DNA of 13,633 nucleotides from Ruminococcus sp. (GCA_017480485.1 JAFVAN010000030.1:1-13633); one strand, 5' to 3'; positions 1 through 7,019 are shown, counted from the stretch's first letter. Numbers and translations are program-made. Notes: generated by a model from the letters alone, not told the origin.

Positions 1-216
1 CCCGCCGGCGCAGGTCGCGTGAGCACTCGCAAGCTCGGGCGGTGCCCCGCCGGCGCAGGTCGCGTGAGCACTCGCAAGCTCGGGCGGTGCCCCGCCGGCG
101 CAAGTCGCGTGAGCACTCGCAAGCTCGGGCGGTGCCCCGCCGGGGCAAGTCGCGTGAGCACTCGCAAGCTCGGGCGGTGCCCCGCCGGGGCAGGTCGCGT
201 GAGCACTCGCAAGCTC
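1..216. repeat. 45-bp tandem repeat array, about 4.8 copies
   Basis: Units start at 1, 46, 91, 136 and 181; the fifth stops at about 216. Units differ by only one or two bases (CGGCGCAGG, CGGCGCAAG, CGGGGCAAG, CGGGGCAGG variants near the start of each unit). Each unit can fold: GGCGG/CCGCC arms flank TGCC across the unit junction, and GAGC/GCTC flank ACTCGCAA. The segment beginning GTCGCGTG in each unit is also the start of the dispersed repeat that follows at 194. The period is a multiple of three, so reading frames stay open through the array, but no ribosome binding site or recognisable protein supports a gene. The array may continue left of the window. Confidence 0.95.
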
Positions 217-308
217 CTTCACAATGGTGAAATGTGTCGGGGCTCCCTCGCGATACGGTGGCTCGGATATAGGCTTGTTGGGTGTCTACGGTTATTTTAC
301 ACTAAGCG
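194..308 (+). repeat. Dispersed intergenic repeat, copy A
   Basis: Two modules recur elsewhere in the window. Module X (194-261) runs from GTCGCGTG to GGCTCCCTCGCGATACGGTGG. Module Y (286-308) is CTACGGTTATTTTACACTAA plus a few bases. Copy B at 9121-9223 has the same modules in the order Y then X, and copy C at 13440-13499 has X on the other strand. The inside of X differs in this copy and can form a TTCAC/GTGAA hairpin at 218-231. No coding potential is evident. The remaining bases up to 431 hold only the ABC operon promoter and leader. Confidence 0.75.
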
Positions 309-364
309 AGGGGATGGCACGCATCACCTCATACTAAAATTTTTAACAAATTTCTCCCACCCCC

Positions 365-393
365 TTGCAATCTGCCGCCATTTGTGCTACAAT
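365..393 (+). promoter_or_regulatory. Promoter of the first ABC exporter operon
   Basis: TTGCAA at 365-370 and TACAAT at 388-393 are separated by exactly 17 bases, a near-consensus vegetative promoter. Transcription would start around 400, giving a leader of about 30 bases before the ATPase gene. Confidence 0.75.
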
Positions 394-397
394 CAAG

Positions 398-411
398 TTA
401 GCGTTCGCTAA
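398..411. promoter_or_regulatory. Inverted repeat at the predicted start of transcription, possible operator
   Basis: TTAGCG-TT-CGCTAA is a perfect 6-bp inverted repeat just after the -10 element. Its position would suit a repressor operator. Which protein binds, if any, cannot be told from the sequence, and a 14-base palindrome can occur by chance. Confidence 0.35.
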
Positions 412-431
412 TTCGATCGGAGGTTTATCAA

Positions 432-1130
432 ATGTACATTGAAATAAAAAACGCGGTAAAAAAATACGGGACCGGAGAGAACGCCGTCTATGCCATGAAC
501 GGTGTGGACCTTGGCATCGAGGAGCACGAGATCGCGGTGATACTTGGACCCTCGGGCTCGGGGAAAAGCACGCTGCTGAATATGCTTGGGGGCATCGACA
601 CCCTTGACGAGGGCAGCGTCACTGTCGGCGGCGAGGAGGTCTCGGGGCTCTCAAAGCGTAAGCTCACGGACTTCCGCCGCAGGGACATCGGCTTCGTGTT
701 CCAGTCCTACAATCTTATCCAGGACCTGACGGTGAGGGAGAACGTTGAGACCGTCGCGGATATCTCAAAGGAGCCGCTGGATATCGACGAGCTGCTTGAA
801 GAGCTTCGCATGACCAAGTACAGGGACCGCTTTCCAAGGGAGCTTTCAGGCGGCCAGCAGCAGCGCACCGCCATCGCAAGAGCTCTGGTGAAAAATCCCG
901 CCCTGCTGCTCTGCGACGAGCCCACGGGGGCGCTGGATTCCAAGTCCTCTCGGGATGTGCTGTCAATGCTCGAAAGGGTCAACAAGGTCTACAAGACCAC
1001 AGTCGTCATAATCACCCACAACGAGGGCATCGCCGCCATGGCCGACAGAGTGATACGCATACACGACGGCAGGATAACCGAGAACAAGCTCACCGAGGGC
1101 AAGACCCCTGTCAGTGAGCTGGTGATATGA
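432..1130 (+). CDS. ABC transporter ATP-binding protein (MacB/LolD-type, exporter 1)
   Basis: Cytoplasmic ATPase that powers the FtsX-type permease encoded next. At 232 residues it has the usual length for this family. Visible motifs are Walker A GPSGSGKS at 39-46, Q-loop Q91 in FQSYNL, signature LSGGQQQR at 138-145, Walker B LLLCDEP with D162 and E163, and switch histidine H196 in ITHN. All catalytic residues are present. The start is supported by CGGAGG at 418-423, eight bases before the ATG. The permease gene follows after 13 bases, so the two are co-transcribed from the promoter at 365-393. Family members export antimicrobial peptides, lipids or signal peptides, or act as mechanotransmitters; the substrate here cannot be read. 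The family call is secure. Confidence 0.96.
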   Translation: MYIEIKNAVKKYGTGENAVYAMNGVDLGIEEHEIAVILGPSGSGKSTLLNMLGGIDTLDEGSVTVGGEEVSGLSKRKLTDFRRRDIGFVFQSYNLIQDLTVRENVETVADISKEPLDIDELLEELRMTKYRDRFPRELSGGQQQRTAIARALVKNPALLLCDEPTGALDSKSSRDVLSMLERVNKVYKTTVVIITHNEGIAAMADRVIRIHDGRITENKLTEGKTPVSELVI

Positions 1131-1143
1131 AAGAGGCGCCGAT

Positions 1144-3480
1144 ATGACACTTAACAGGCGCTATCTGCGCAATTTCAAAAGCAGCCTTTCCTTTTACATA
1201 AGCACCGGGCTGATAACCGCGCTTGTGGTCTATATGTTCATCGCCATGTCCGCAAGCTACAAGGCCGCCAAGGAGCACGTTGAGCAGAGCATCAAGGACA
1301 CCGCCCGAGAGGACGGCCAGTTCACCCTGTATAACGAGATGACGGACAGCGACATCTCGGACTTCGAGCAGGAGTATGGTGTTACCATCGACAGGATAAG
1401 CTATAAGGAGGCGGAGGTGCTGGAGGGCGCCGACTCCGACAAGCCTGAGGTGACCCTGAGGCTCTTTGCTCCCCCGAAGAGACTGGATAAATACGAGCTG
1501 AGCGCAGGCGACGACCTCTCCTCAGACAGCGATATCCTTATCAACGAGCAGTTCGCCACCGCCTGCGGCATCAAGATAGGCGACAGCCTTACCCTTTCCT
1601 CTGCGGAGGGAAGGATGAGCTTCAAGGTCGTGGGCTTCATGATCCGCTACGACTATTTCTTCTGCCTGAAAAATCCCAACGACACCTTCAGCGTCTCCAC
1701 CGAGTTCGGCATAGCCCAGCTGACACAGGGGGGCTTCGACAAGCTCACAGGCGGCACTGCCCCCAACTACTACGCCATAAAGTATTCCGAGGACAACGAG
1801 ACCCAGGTGAGGCGGGAGCTCTACAGCCGCTTTATGACCTCGGGCTACATACCCTCTGCCCTCAACAACCGCATCCAGACCCCCGAGGACGAGCTGGGCT
1901 CTCTTGAGACCATGTCCTACGTCATCCTGCCTGCCGCCATTCTCTTTGTGGTGATACTCATTGCGGCGGTGCTGGGCAGAAAGGTGAAGAACGAGCTGAA
2001 AATGATCGGCATCCTAAACGCCCTCGGCTACCGCAGGGGAGAGCTGGCAGTGCATTACAGCCTCTTCGGCGCTATCCCGGGGCTGCTGGGCGGAGCGCTG
2101 GGAGTGCTGCTGGGCCTGTTTGCCACCGAGCCCATGGTGGGCGTGATGTTCGAGAGCAAAATGGAGCCCCTTCCCATAAGCTACGGAACGGCCCCTGCGG
2201 ACATCATCATAGGCATTGCGGCGCCCACCCTTTGCTACACAGCCGCCGTGTTCTTCACCGCGCTGCTGACAGTCAAGGGCACCGCCATCGAGATGATAAA
2301 GGGCACAGGCTCCAAGCACCGCAGGCTCTCTCTGCGGCTGTCGGGGCTAAAGGCCCACTTCCGCACAAAGTATAAGCTCAGGATGATCTTCGGCAGCTTT
2401 GGCAGGACCCTGACCGTCATCTTCGGCCTGACCGTGGGAGGACTGGTGCTGTCCTTCTGCCTTGCCTGCATCGACTCCCTGCAAAACTACGTTGACAAGA
2501 GCGTTGATGAGCTGGGCAGCTATGAGTACGAATATTTCTTGAACACCGTTCTCCTGCCCGAGGACACCCCGGAGGAGCTCATGCCCGATGCGCAGGCCCA
2601 GCAGCGCATCCGCAGCGCCCTTGCAGGCACAGATGCGGAGGAGATACTTACCGCCTCCTTTGCGGTGGAGGGCAGCAGCGACTACCTTACGCTTATGGGA
2701 ATGGACGACAACCCCTATATGCGGCTTGAAACAGCTGACGGCGAGGCCCTTGCCGAGGAGGACGGGAAGTATTACCTCTCCTCAATGGCCGCCATGATCT
2801 ACGGCGTTGAGGAGGGCGACGAGATCACCTTCTCGGACATTTCCTCCATGCAGGAGCATACGGTCACGATAGACAAGATATTCGACTGCGGCTCTCAGTG
2901 CCTGCTGGTCACCACCAACGCCACAGCGGCAGAGGCCGTGGGCTCCCTGCCCGCGGGCAGCTGCAACTGCATAATGAGCGAGAGCCCCATCGCCCTTGAT
3001 GAAGGGGACATACTCAAATCCTTCACCAAGCAGAGCCTTAAAAAGCAGCTTGAAGAGAACGTGCTGGATTCCATGAAGCAGCTGATGTCCGTGATCTACA
3101 TCCTGGGCGGCCTGCTGCTGGTGACGGTGGTGTTCCTGATGGTGAACGTGATACTCAGCGAGAACCTTGTGAACATCTCGATGCTAAAGGTGCTGGGCTA
3201 TCACGACAACGAGATAAACCGCATCATGACCCATGTATACCACATCGTAGCCTTCATCGGCATCACCCTCGGCCTTGCAGCAGGCTTCGTTGCAGACCGG
3301 GTGAACTTTGAAAAGAGCGCCGCCGTCTACAACTGCTATGTGGACAACAAAATGACCCTTTCCTCCGTCCTCATCTACTACGGAGTGTCGCTCATAAGCT
3401 ACGCTCTGGCGCTTGTCCTCCTTGGCAGAAAGACAGGCAGAGTAAGCATGGTGGAGAGCTTGAAGGATAACAGGGAATAG
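1144..3480 (+). CDS. FtsX/MacB-family ABC transporter permease (exporter 1)
   Basis: Membrane partner of the preceding ATPase. The 778-residue protein has a duplicated FtsX layout. Likely membrane spans lie near 17-38, 257-278, 303-326, 352-376, 424-443, 648-671, 697-716 and 741-761, with two large outside domains between spans 1-2 and 5-6. The cytoplasmic coupling motifs are MIGILNALGYRRGEL (287-301) and SMLKVLGYHDNEI (679-691), typical of FtsX domains that dock on the ATPase. An AAAGAGG-like site lies shortly before the ATG. The gene ends 35 bases before a strong terminator stem. This double-FtsX architecture is common in Bacillota exporters for peptides or lipoproteins, and in BceB-like sensors of antibiotics. 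The substrate is unknown. No regulator gene adjoins this cassette; the only two-component system in the window lies beside exporter 2. Confidence 0.93.
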   Translation: MTLNRRYLRNFKSSLSFYISTGLITALVVYMFIAMSASYKAAKEHVEQSIKDTAREDGQFTLYNEMTDSDISDFEQEYGVTIDRISYKEAEVLEGADSDKPEVTLRLFAPPKRLDKYELSAGDDLSSDSDILINEQFATACGIKIGDSLTLSSAEGRMSFKVVGFMIRYDYFFCLKNPNDTFSVSTEFGIAQLTQGGFDKLTGGTAPNYYAIKYSEDNETQVRRELYSRFMTSGYIPSALNNRIQTPEDELGSLETMSYVILPAAILFVVILIAAVLGRKVKNELKMIGILNALGYRRGELAVHYSLFGAIPGLLGGALGVLLGLFATEPMVGVMFESKMEPLPISYGTAPADIIIGIAAPTLCYTAAVFFTALLTVKGTAIEMIKGTGSKHRRLSLRLSGLKAHFRTKYKLRMIFGSFGRTLTVIFGLTVGGLVLSFCLACIDSLQNYVDKSVDELGSYEYEYFLNTVLLPEDTPEELMPDAQAQQRIRSALAGTDAEEILTASFAVEGSSDYLTLMGMDDNPYMRLETADGEALAEEDGKYYLSSMAAMIYGVEEGDEITFSDISSMQEHTVTIDKIFDCGSQCLLVTTNATAAEAVGSLPAGSCNCIMSESPIALDEGDILKSFTKQSLKKQLEENVLDSMKQLMSVIYILGGLLLVTVVFLMVNVILSENLVNISMLKVLGYHDNEINRIMTHVYHIVAFIGITLGLAAGFVADRVNFEKSAAVYNCYVDNKMTLSSVLIYYGVSLISYALALVLLGRKTGRVSMVESLKDNRE

Positions 3481-3515
3481 TGGTAAACAGCAGGCTGTTT
3501 CACGAATGGCCTTCC

Positions 3516-3563
3516 GCTAAAAAAGGTATCCCACCCCCGCAGGGGTGGGATACCTTTTTTAGC
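3516..3563. terminator. Bidirectional intrinsic terminator
   Basis: A perfect 22-bp inverted repeat (3516-3537 and 3542-3563) with a 4-base loop. The core is GGTATCCCACCCC and its complement, flanked by six A on the left and six T on the right, so it reads as a terminator on both strands. It separates the ABC operon from the convergent minus-strand genes. Confidence 0.92.
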
Positions 3564-3569
3564 ATCATA

Positions 3570-3968
3570 TCAAGCCAGATGCGGGTGCTTCTGCCGTTGC
3601 CCTCCATAAAGCGGAAAATCCTTGTCGGAATCCAAGCCGCTCCACAGGTGCAGGACCAACTTTTCTGAACCTATTTTTTGCGCCAGTACGCAATTCATCT
3701 CAAACAATCCAAGCGCCTTTTCGGTATCGCCCGACTCGTTTCGGCTTATCAGATCGCCTACATTTTTCTCAACATGAAAGACGGGGAACGGTTTAGGAAA
3801 ATCTCTTAGAAACGTTGCTGTTTCGTCGATCCTATCATACCAGTCATCGTACATCATAAACTCAAAACCGTCACATTCAAGACGCTTTGCACACTCGTTC
3901 AGCAACGTGTAGTCTCTGCCGTTCGGTCTGCCGATAAGCGCTCCTGTTGAGCATAAAATTCTGTTCAT
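3570..3968 (-). pseudogene. N-terminal half of a sugar-phosphate isomerase/epimerase-like TIM-barrel protein, truncated
   Basis: The 132-residue product begins MNRILCSTGALIGRPNGRDY and continues through FMMYDDWYD, FPVFHVEKNVGD and SEKLVLHLWSGL. This is the pattern of the AP-endonuclease-2/xylose-isomerase-like TIM-barrel family, with early beta strands and an HVEK metal-site-like strand. Such proteins are usually about 250-280 residues, so only about half is present. Recognisable similarity fades near residue 117 (SDKDF); the last 14 or so residues look unrelated, and the stop lies just before the terminator stem at 3516-3563. The start is supported by GAGGTGA at 3975-3981. It lies 56 bases downstream of the 4025-5065 gene and is probably in its operon. 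I read it as a 3'-deleted remnant. A functional short protein is possible but less likely. Confidence 0.65.
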
Positions 3969-4024
3969 TCCACATCACCTCAAAAATATGTCTATAAACT
4001 CAGAGGTTGTGCCAATCACATCTG

Positions 4025-5065
4025 TCAGAATATCCTATGATTGACATAGCAAGCTGTCACTTTACCGCTCGGCTCTATCACAAATTTCGACATTGATCCA
4101 CCGCTGCCGTTAAAGCGGTATTTTTGAATATCCTCAAAGCTGTACCCCATTATCATCGACTGCAAAAAGCTGAGTGTTGTTCCGTGAGATACGATAAGTA
4201 TTCGCTCTTCGTCATTCTCCGTTATCTGCTTGTAAAACGGAGTCAGCCTTTCCCAAAGCTCCCTGTCCGACTCCGCATCGGGGAACGGCTTGTAGTCGGG
4301 GTCATAGCCGTTTTTCGGGGCTTCATGCTCGTAGTACCAGTCTCTCGGCTTGCCGTTGCCCTCGCCTGCATTGACCTCTCTTATCAACTCGGAATACACA
4401 GGCATGATGTTAAGTGAGCGATTCATTTCCTCGGCGGTCTGCACGGCACGGGGCTGATCGGAGCAGTACATCTTGAATCCTCTGTGACAGTCCTCCCACA
4501 ACAGCCACTTGCCGACCTCAAAGGCTTGCTGTCTGCCCCTCTCGGTGAGACTCCATTCACCCCACGCACCGATGTGACCGTTTACATGATGCTCAGATTC
4601 CGTGTGCTGAACGGTGATTATTATTTTGCGTTTCTTACGGCTGAAAAACTCCAAGATGACTTTCTCAGCACACTCTTTCCCGAACCAACCTTCGCCCTTG
4701 CCCAGCTTCGGGTATAGTCTGTGCAGTGCGTCGCTCTCACTATCCGATAGCTCGGATATATCTGTTTCGGTACGGCTCACGGGAACAGCGACCAGCTTAT
4801 TGTCACCGTCTGAACGGCAGAACACGCCTATAACACAGACGGGTATCTCATCGCCAAGCTCGCACGGCTCGTCGGTCACAACTATCACATCAAGGTGTTC
4901 ACAAGGCGGCGTTCCCGACTCCTTTATCCACCCTGACGGGAAAGGTACATTTCTGATATACGATAAGCTGTCGCAGTCCTTCGCCTCAAAAGTGTCTGTG
5001 TTCGGCATATAGCGCATTCGCTTTTTGTAGTCCTTTGTCTGTTCTATTTTTGCTGTGTATGTCAT
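4025..5065 (-). CDS. Fusion of an inorganic-pyrophosphatase-like domain and a histidine phosphatase domain
   Basis: The 346-residue cytoplasmic protein has two parts. Residues about 5-142 resemble soluble type I inorganic pyrophosphatase: FPSGWIKESG, then CEHLDVIVVTDEP (55-67), VIGVF, then DGDNKLVAVP (86-95) and WFGKECAEKVILEFF near the end. The family's DxDPxD metal motif is altered to CEHLD, keeping D59; D86, D88 and K90 remain. Residues about 147-346 are a phosphoglycerate-mutase-like histidine phosphatase: VQHTESEHH (152-160) replaces the usual RHG motif and keeps H154, followed by CSDQPRAVQTAEE with R206, REVNAGEGNG with E230, and VSHG with H294. The first catalytic Arg is Gln153. The start is supported by GGAGG at 5075-5079. 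The phosphatase half may be active on a small phosphate ester; the pyrophosphatase half may bind rather than cleave. The substrate is unknown. G+C is lower than in neighbouring genes. Confidence 0.8.
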   Translation of the reverse strand: MTYTAKIEQTKDYKKRMRYMPNTDTFEAKDCDSLSYIRNVPFPSGWIKESGTPPCEHLDVIVVTDEPCELGDEIPVCVIGVFCRSDGDNKLVAVPVSRTETDISELSDSESDALHRLYPKLGKGEGWFGKECAEKVILEFFSRKKRKIIITVQHTESEHHVNGHIGAWGEWSLTERGRQQAFEVGKWLLWEDCHRGFKMYCSDQPRAVQTAEEMNRSLNIMPVYSELIREVNAGEGNGKPRDWYYEHEAPKNGYDPDYKPFPDAESDRELWERLTPFYKQITENDEERILIVSHGTTLSFLQSMIMGYSFEDIQKYRFNGSGGSMSKFVIEPSGKVTACYVNHRIF

Positions 5066-5097
5066 AGGCTCATTCCTCCGTCGGTTTTTATGAATTC

Positions 5098-5106
5098 ATT
5101 ATATCA
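5098..5106 (-). promoter_or_regulatory. Extended -10 promoter, proximal to the fusion gene
   Basis: On the minus strand the sequence reads TGATATAAT, an extended -10 element with a perfect TATAAT. No good -35 is seen 16-18 bases upstream. Transcription from here would leave a leader of about 25-30 bases before the ribosome binding site at 5075-5079. Confidence 0.5.
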
Positions 5107-5168
5107 CAGATCACTTGTATTTTCTTGATTATTTGCGTAAAATATCAAACACATGATTCTTTTCAAGA

Positions 5169-5210
5169 TCACTGATGATCGCTTTTGGCAAAAGCTCTCT
5201 GCACTGTCAT
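5169..5210 (-). CDS. Possible 13-residue leader peptide upstream of the fusion gene
   Basis: Downstream of the promoter at 5239-5268 the minus strand has AAGGAGGT (5211-5218) directly before an ATG, giving the open frame MTVQRAFAKSDHQ and a stop. The ATG is very close to the AAGGAGGT; a GTG two codons later has more normal spacing. Within the frame, GCTTTTG-G-CAAAAGC (5181-5195) is a perfect palindrome. It may be a translated leader, or a decayed start of a lost gene, since another frame stays open for roughly 35 codons after the ribosome binding site. No known leader-peptide signature (runs of one amino acid, Erm-type motif) is visible. Confidence 0.3.
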   Translation of the reverse strand: MTVQRAFAKSDHQ

Positions 5211-5238
5211 ACCTCCTTGTCAAATTTTATTTGGGAAT

Positions 5239-5268
5239 ATTATACCATGCACCCCGCTGCCTTATCAA
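5239..5268 (-). promoter_or_regulatory. Distal promoter upstream of the fusion gene
   Basis: On the minus strand TTGATA (5263-5268) and TATAAT (5239-5244) are separated by 18 bases. The ribosome binding site AAGGAGGT at 5211-5218 follows closely. Transcripts would run through the short leader frame into the 4025-5065 gene. The rest of the 382-base gap between genes (5066-5447) shows only this, the proximal promoter and the thpR promoter. Confidence 0.55.
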
Positions 5269-5377
5269 TAATTATAGACAAAGCTTTAAAATTTTTTTAC
5301 TATTTATGGAAAAGCCACAGACCGCGCCGCGCTTTGTGAGCATATTGCACAACGCCAAAATGCAGCCCCCTCACCCC

Positions 5378-5406
5378 TTGACCGCCCCTCAAACATAAGG
5401 TATAAT
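5378..5406 (+). promoter_or_regulatory. thpR promoter
   Basis: TTGACC (5378-5383), a 17-base spacer and a perfect TATAAT (5401-5406). The predicted leader is about 30 bases and ends in GGAGG at 5439-5443 before the thpR ATG. Confidence 0.85.
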
Positions 5407-5447
5407 AAAACCGAAGACACCTATCATCCACGAAAGGCGGAGGACAT

Positions 5448-5966
5448 ATGAGACTTTTTATCGCAGTCAGCTTCACACCGAAAATGAAGGACGCCCTGCG
5501 CTCGGTACAGGAGCAGCTTAAAAAGCAGGGCGTCAGCGGCAACTACACCGCCGCCGAGAACCTCCACCTGACCCTCGCCTTCATCGGCGAGCAGGACGAC
5601 CCAGAACGGGTACTGGAGGTGATGAGCGGACTTAGCTTCAGGCCCTTTGAGCTTAAGCTTCGGGGCCTCGGCAGCTTCGGCAGGCTGTGGTGGGCGGGCC
5701 TATCGGCCGACAGTGAGCTGACAAGAAGCGCCGCCGCCCTCAGGCACCTGCTGTCAGAGGCGGATATACCCTTCGACCGCAAAAAATTCCGGCCCCACAT
5801 CACCCTCATAAGAGAGCCCGACAAGGACCGTCTCCCCGAGGTCACCATCCCCGAGGCCGCCATGACCGTTGACCGCATATCCCTGATGCGCTCCGACAGA
5901 GGCAAGCGAGGCATGATCTACACCGAGCTCGGCAGCATCACCGCCGAAAAAATGAATAGTGAATGA
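5448..5966 (+). CDS. thpR: RNA 2',3'-cyclic phosphodiesterase (2'-5' RNA ligase family)
   Basis: Small cytoplasmic 2H phosphoesterase that opens 2',3'-cyclic phosphate ends of RNA and historically was assayed as a 2'-5' RNA ligase. The 172-residue protein is slightly shorter than E. coli ThpR. Both catalytic H-x-T motifs are visible: HLTL at 40-43 with FIGE following, and HITL at 117-120. The N-terminal MRLFIAVSF strand is typical. It has its own promoter (5378-5406) and a good ribosome binding site (GGAGG, 5439-5443, four bases before the ATG). The last few codons (MNSE and the TGA stop) lie inside a short TGAATAG/TGAATGA repeat also found at neighbouring gene ends, so the natural C-terminus may have been altered there. 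It appears monocistronic. Confidence 0.92.
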   Translation: MRLFIAVSFTPKMKDALRSVQEQLKKQGVSGNYTAAENLHLTLAFIGEQDDPERVLEVMSGLSFRPFELKLRGLGSFGRLWWAGLSADSELTRSAAALRHLLSEADIPFDRKKFRPHITLIREPDKDRLPEVTIPEAAMTVDRISLMRSDRGKRGMIYTELGSITAEKMNSE

Positions 5967-5970
5967 TCAA
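5951..5970 (+). repeat. Heptanucleotide-type short repeat at the thpR end
   Basis: The sequence AATGAATAGTGAATGATCAA covers the last thpR codons and the stop. Similar AATGAATAATGGATAATCAA occurs after the xylanase gene, and a longer TTATTCA run lies on the far side of the convergent histidine kinase gene end. Confidence 0.55.
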
Positions 5971-5989
5971 GGCCTCGGCAAAGTGCCTC

Positions 5990-6012
5990 ATGAAAATCAA
6001 TTTTCATTTTTT
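5990..6012 (+). terminator. Weak candidate terminator of thpR
   Basis: ATGAAAAT and ATTTTCAT form an 8-bp inverted repeat around CA (5990-6007), followed by five more T. The stem is A+T-rich, so termination strength is doubtful. The rest of the 5967-6162 gap holds nothing else I can support apart from the xylanase promoter candidate. Confidence 0.35.
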
Positions 6013-6097
6013 GCTTATGCGGCGGGGGAATACCCTTTTTCGGCCTAAGTTCCCCGAGGGACAGCGCAAAAAATGAAATGATGACCGCAATATTTAA

Positions 6098-6127
6098 TTA
6101 GCGCCGACCGCCGAACTGAGCTATGAT
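6098..6127 (+). promoter_or_regulatory. Weak promoter candidate for the xylanase gene
   Basis: TATGAT at 6122-6127 is a fair -10 element. The best -35, TTAGCG at 6098-6103 with an 18-base spacer, is poor. A weak -35 would suit activated or catabolite-controlled expression, but no operator is clear. The ribosome binding site GGGGAG lies near 6149-6154. Confidence 0.35.
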
Positions 6128-6162
6128 CAAAGCATAAGCAGAACGAAAAGGGGAGTGATCGA

Positions 6163-6945
6163 ATGAACGAAAGAACAAGAAGAAGGCTTAAAAGCCTTGG
6201 ACTGTGCCTTGCGGCGCTGGCGGCGGCGGGGGCTCTGTCCTGCTGCGGCAAGGGGGATGACAGCTCTGAGCCCGCCAAGAGCGAAGGCCCCGCCGAGGAC
6301 AGCTTCGTGCCTCAGACCTTTGATTCAAACGTGATAGGCAGCGACGGCGGCTATTCCTACGAGCTCTGGAAGGACAGCGGCGACGTGGAGCTCACCCTCG
6401 GGCAGGGCGGCGCCTTCTCCTGCAAGTGGGAGAACATTAACAATTCCCTTTTCCGCAGGGGTCGGCGCTTCGACTGCACCAAGACCTATGAGGAGCTTGG
6501 AGATATCTCCATCGACTACGGCGTTGACTACCGTCCCGACGGCAATTCCTATATGTGCGTCTACGGCTGGACCAGAGAGCCGCTGGCGGAGTATTACATC
6601 GTGGAGACCTGGGGCTCCTGGAGGCCCCCGGGGCAGGCCGAGTGCCTCGGCACCGTTACCTCTGACGGCGGCACCTACGATATCTACCGCACCACCCGCG
6701 TTGACCAGCCATCTATCGACGGCACCAAGACCTTCGAACAGTATTGGAGCGTAAGGCAGGAAAAGCCCGAGACAGACGGCACAAGGCTCGAGGGCACCAT
6801 CTCCGTCACACAGCATTTCGATGCCTGGAACAAGGCGGGCCTCGAGCTCGGGAAGATGTACGAGGTCGCCCTGAACATCGAGGGCTATCAGTCCAAGGGC
6901 TCCGCCGAGGTCTACAAAAACGAACTGAAAATAGAAAAAGAATAA
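6163..6945 (+). CDS. GH11 endo-1,4-beta-xylanase, probable surface lipoprotein
   Basis: Cleaves internal beta-1,4 bonds of xylan outside the cell. The 260-residue protein starts with a basic, then hydrophobic signal ([10 protein letters not shown], then [13 protein letters not shown]); ALSC with Cys27 is a plausible but imperfect lipobox, followed by a Ser/Asp/Glu-rich linker to about residue 55. Residues 62-258 are one GH11 domain: [105 protein letters not shown]. By family knowledge the nucleophile is Glu143 (AEYYIVE) and the acid/base Glu240 (IEGYQS); both are present. There is no carbohydrate-binding module or dockerin, unlike many Ruminococcus xylanases. The ribosome binding site is GGGGAG just upstream. 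Neighbours are not sugar-utilisation genes. GH11 assignment is firm; lipid anchoring is less certain. Confidence 0.93.
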   Translation: MNERTRRRLKSLGLCLAALAAAGALSCCGKGDDSSEPAKSEGPAEDSFVPQTFDSNVIGSDGGYSYELWKDSGDVELTLGQGGAFSCKWENINNSLFRRGRRFDCTKTYEELGDISIDYGVDYRPDGNSYMCVYGWTREPLAEYYIVETWGSWRPPGQAECLGTVTSDGGTYDIYRTTRVDQPSIDGTKTFEQYWSVRQEKPETDGTRLEGTISVTQHFDAWNKAGLELGKMYEVALNIEGYQSKGSAEVYKNELKIEKE

Positions 6946-6976
6946 TGGATAGAAAAAATGAATAATGGATAATCAA
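6934..6976 (+). repeat. Short AATAATGGATA direct repeat at the xylanase gene end
   Basis: AATAATGGATA occurs twice, separated by GAAAAAATG, starting inside the last codons and supplying the TAA stop. The second copy continues into ATCAAGG, as at the thpR end (5951-5970). Confidence 0.6.
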
Positions 6977-7004
6977 GGTGCCGGTGCGGACAGATCATAA
7001 AATC

Positions 7005-7019
7005 ATCGCCGAAGGCGAT
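7005..7019 (-). terminator. Candidate terminator of the kinase operon
   Basis: ATCGCC and GGCGAT form a 6-bp stem with a 3-base loop. On the minus strand it is followed by GATTTTATG, a poor T-tract. It lies between the convergent xylanase and histidine kinase genes. It is the only stem I see there, and it is weak. Confidence 0.35.

Noticed and set aside
1..216. Tandem array as a CRISPR
   Set aside because: Units are head-to-tail with no unique spacers, and no cas gene is present in the window.
19..411. Open frame of 130 residues with a 15-residue repeat (STRKLGRCPAGA-type)
   Set aside because: The frame stays open only because the DNA repeat period is 45 bases; there is no ribosome binding site, no recognisable protein, and a second frame is open over the same array.
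432..3480. Exporter 1 as LolCDE lipoprotein transporter
   Set aside because: The genome appears Gram-positive and the permease is a single double-FtsX protein, so Lol function does not fit despite the LolD-like ATPase.
5300..5542. Minus-strand 80-residue frame overlapping the thpR start
   Set aside because: It runs across the thpR promoter and start, has no ribosome binding site, and resembles no family I know.
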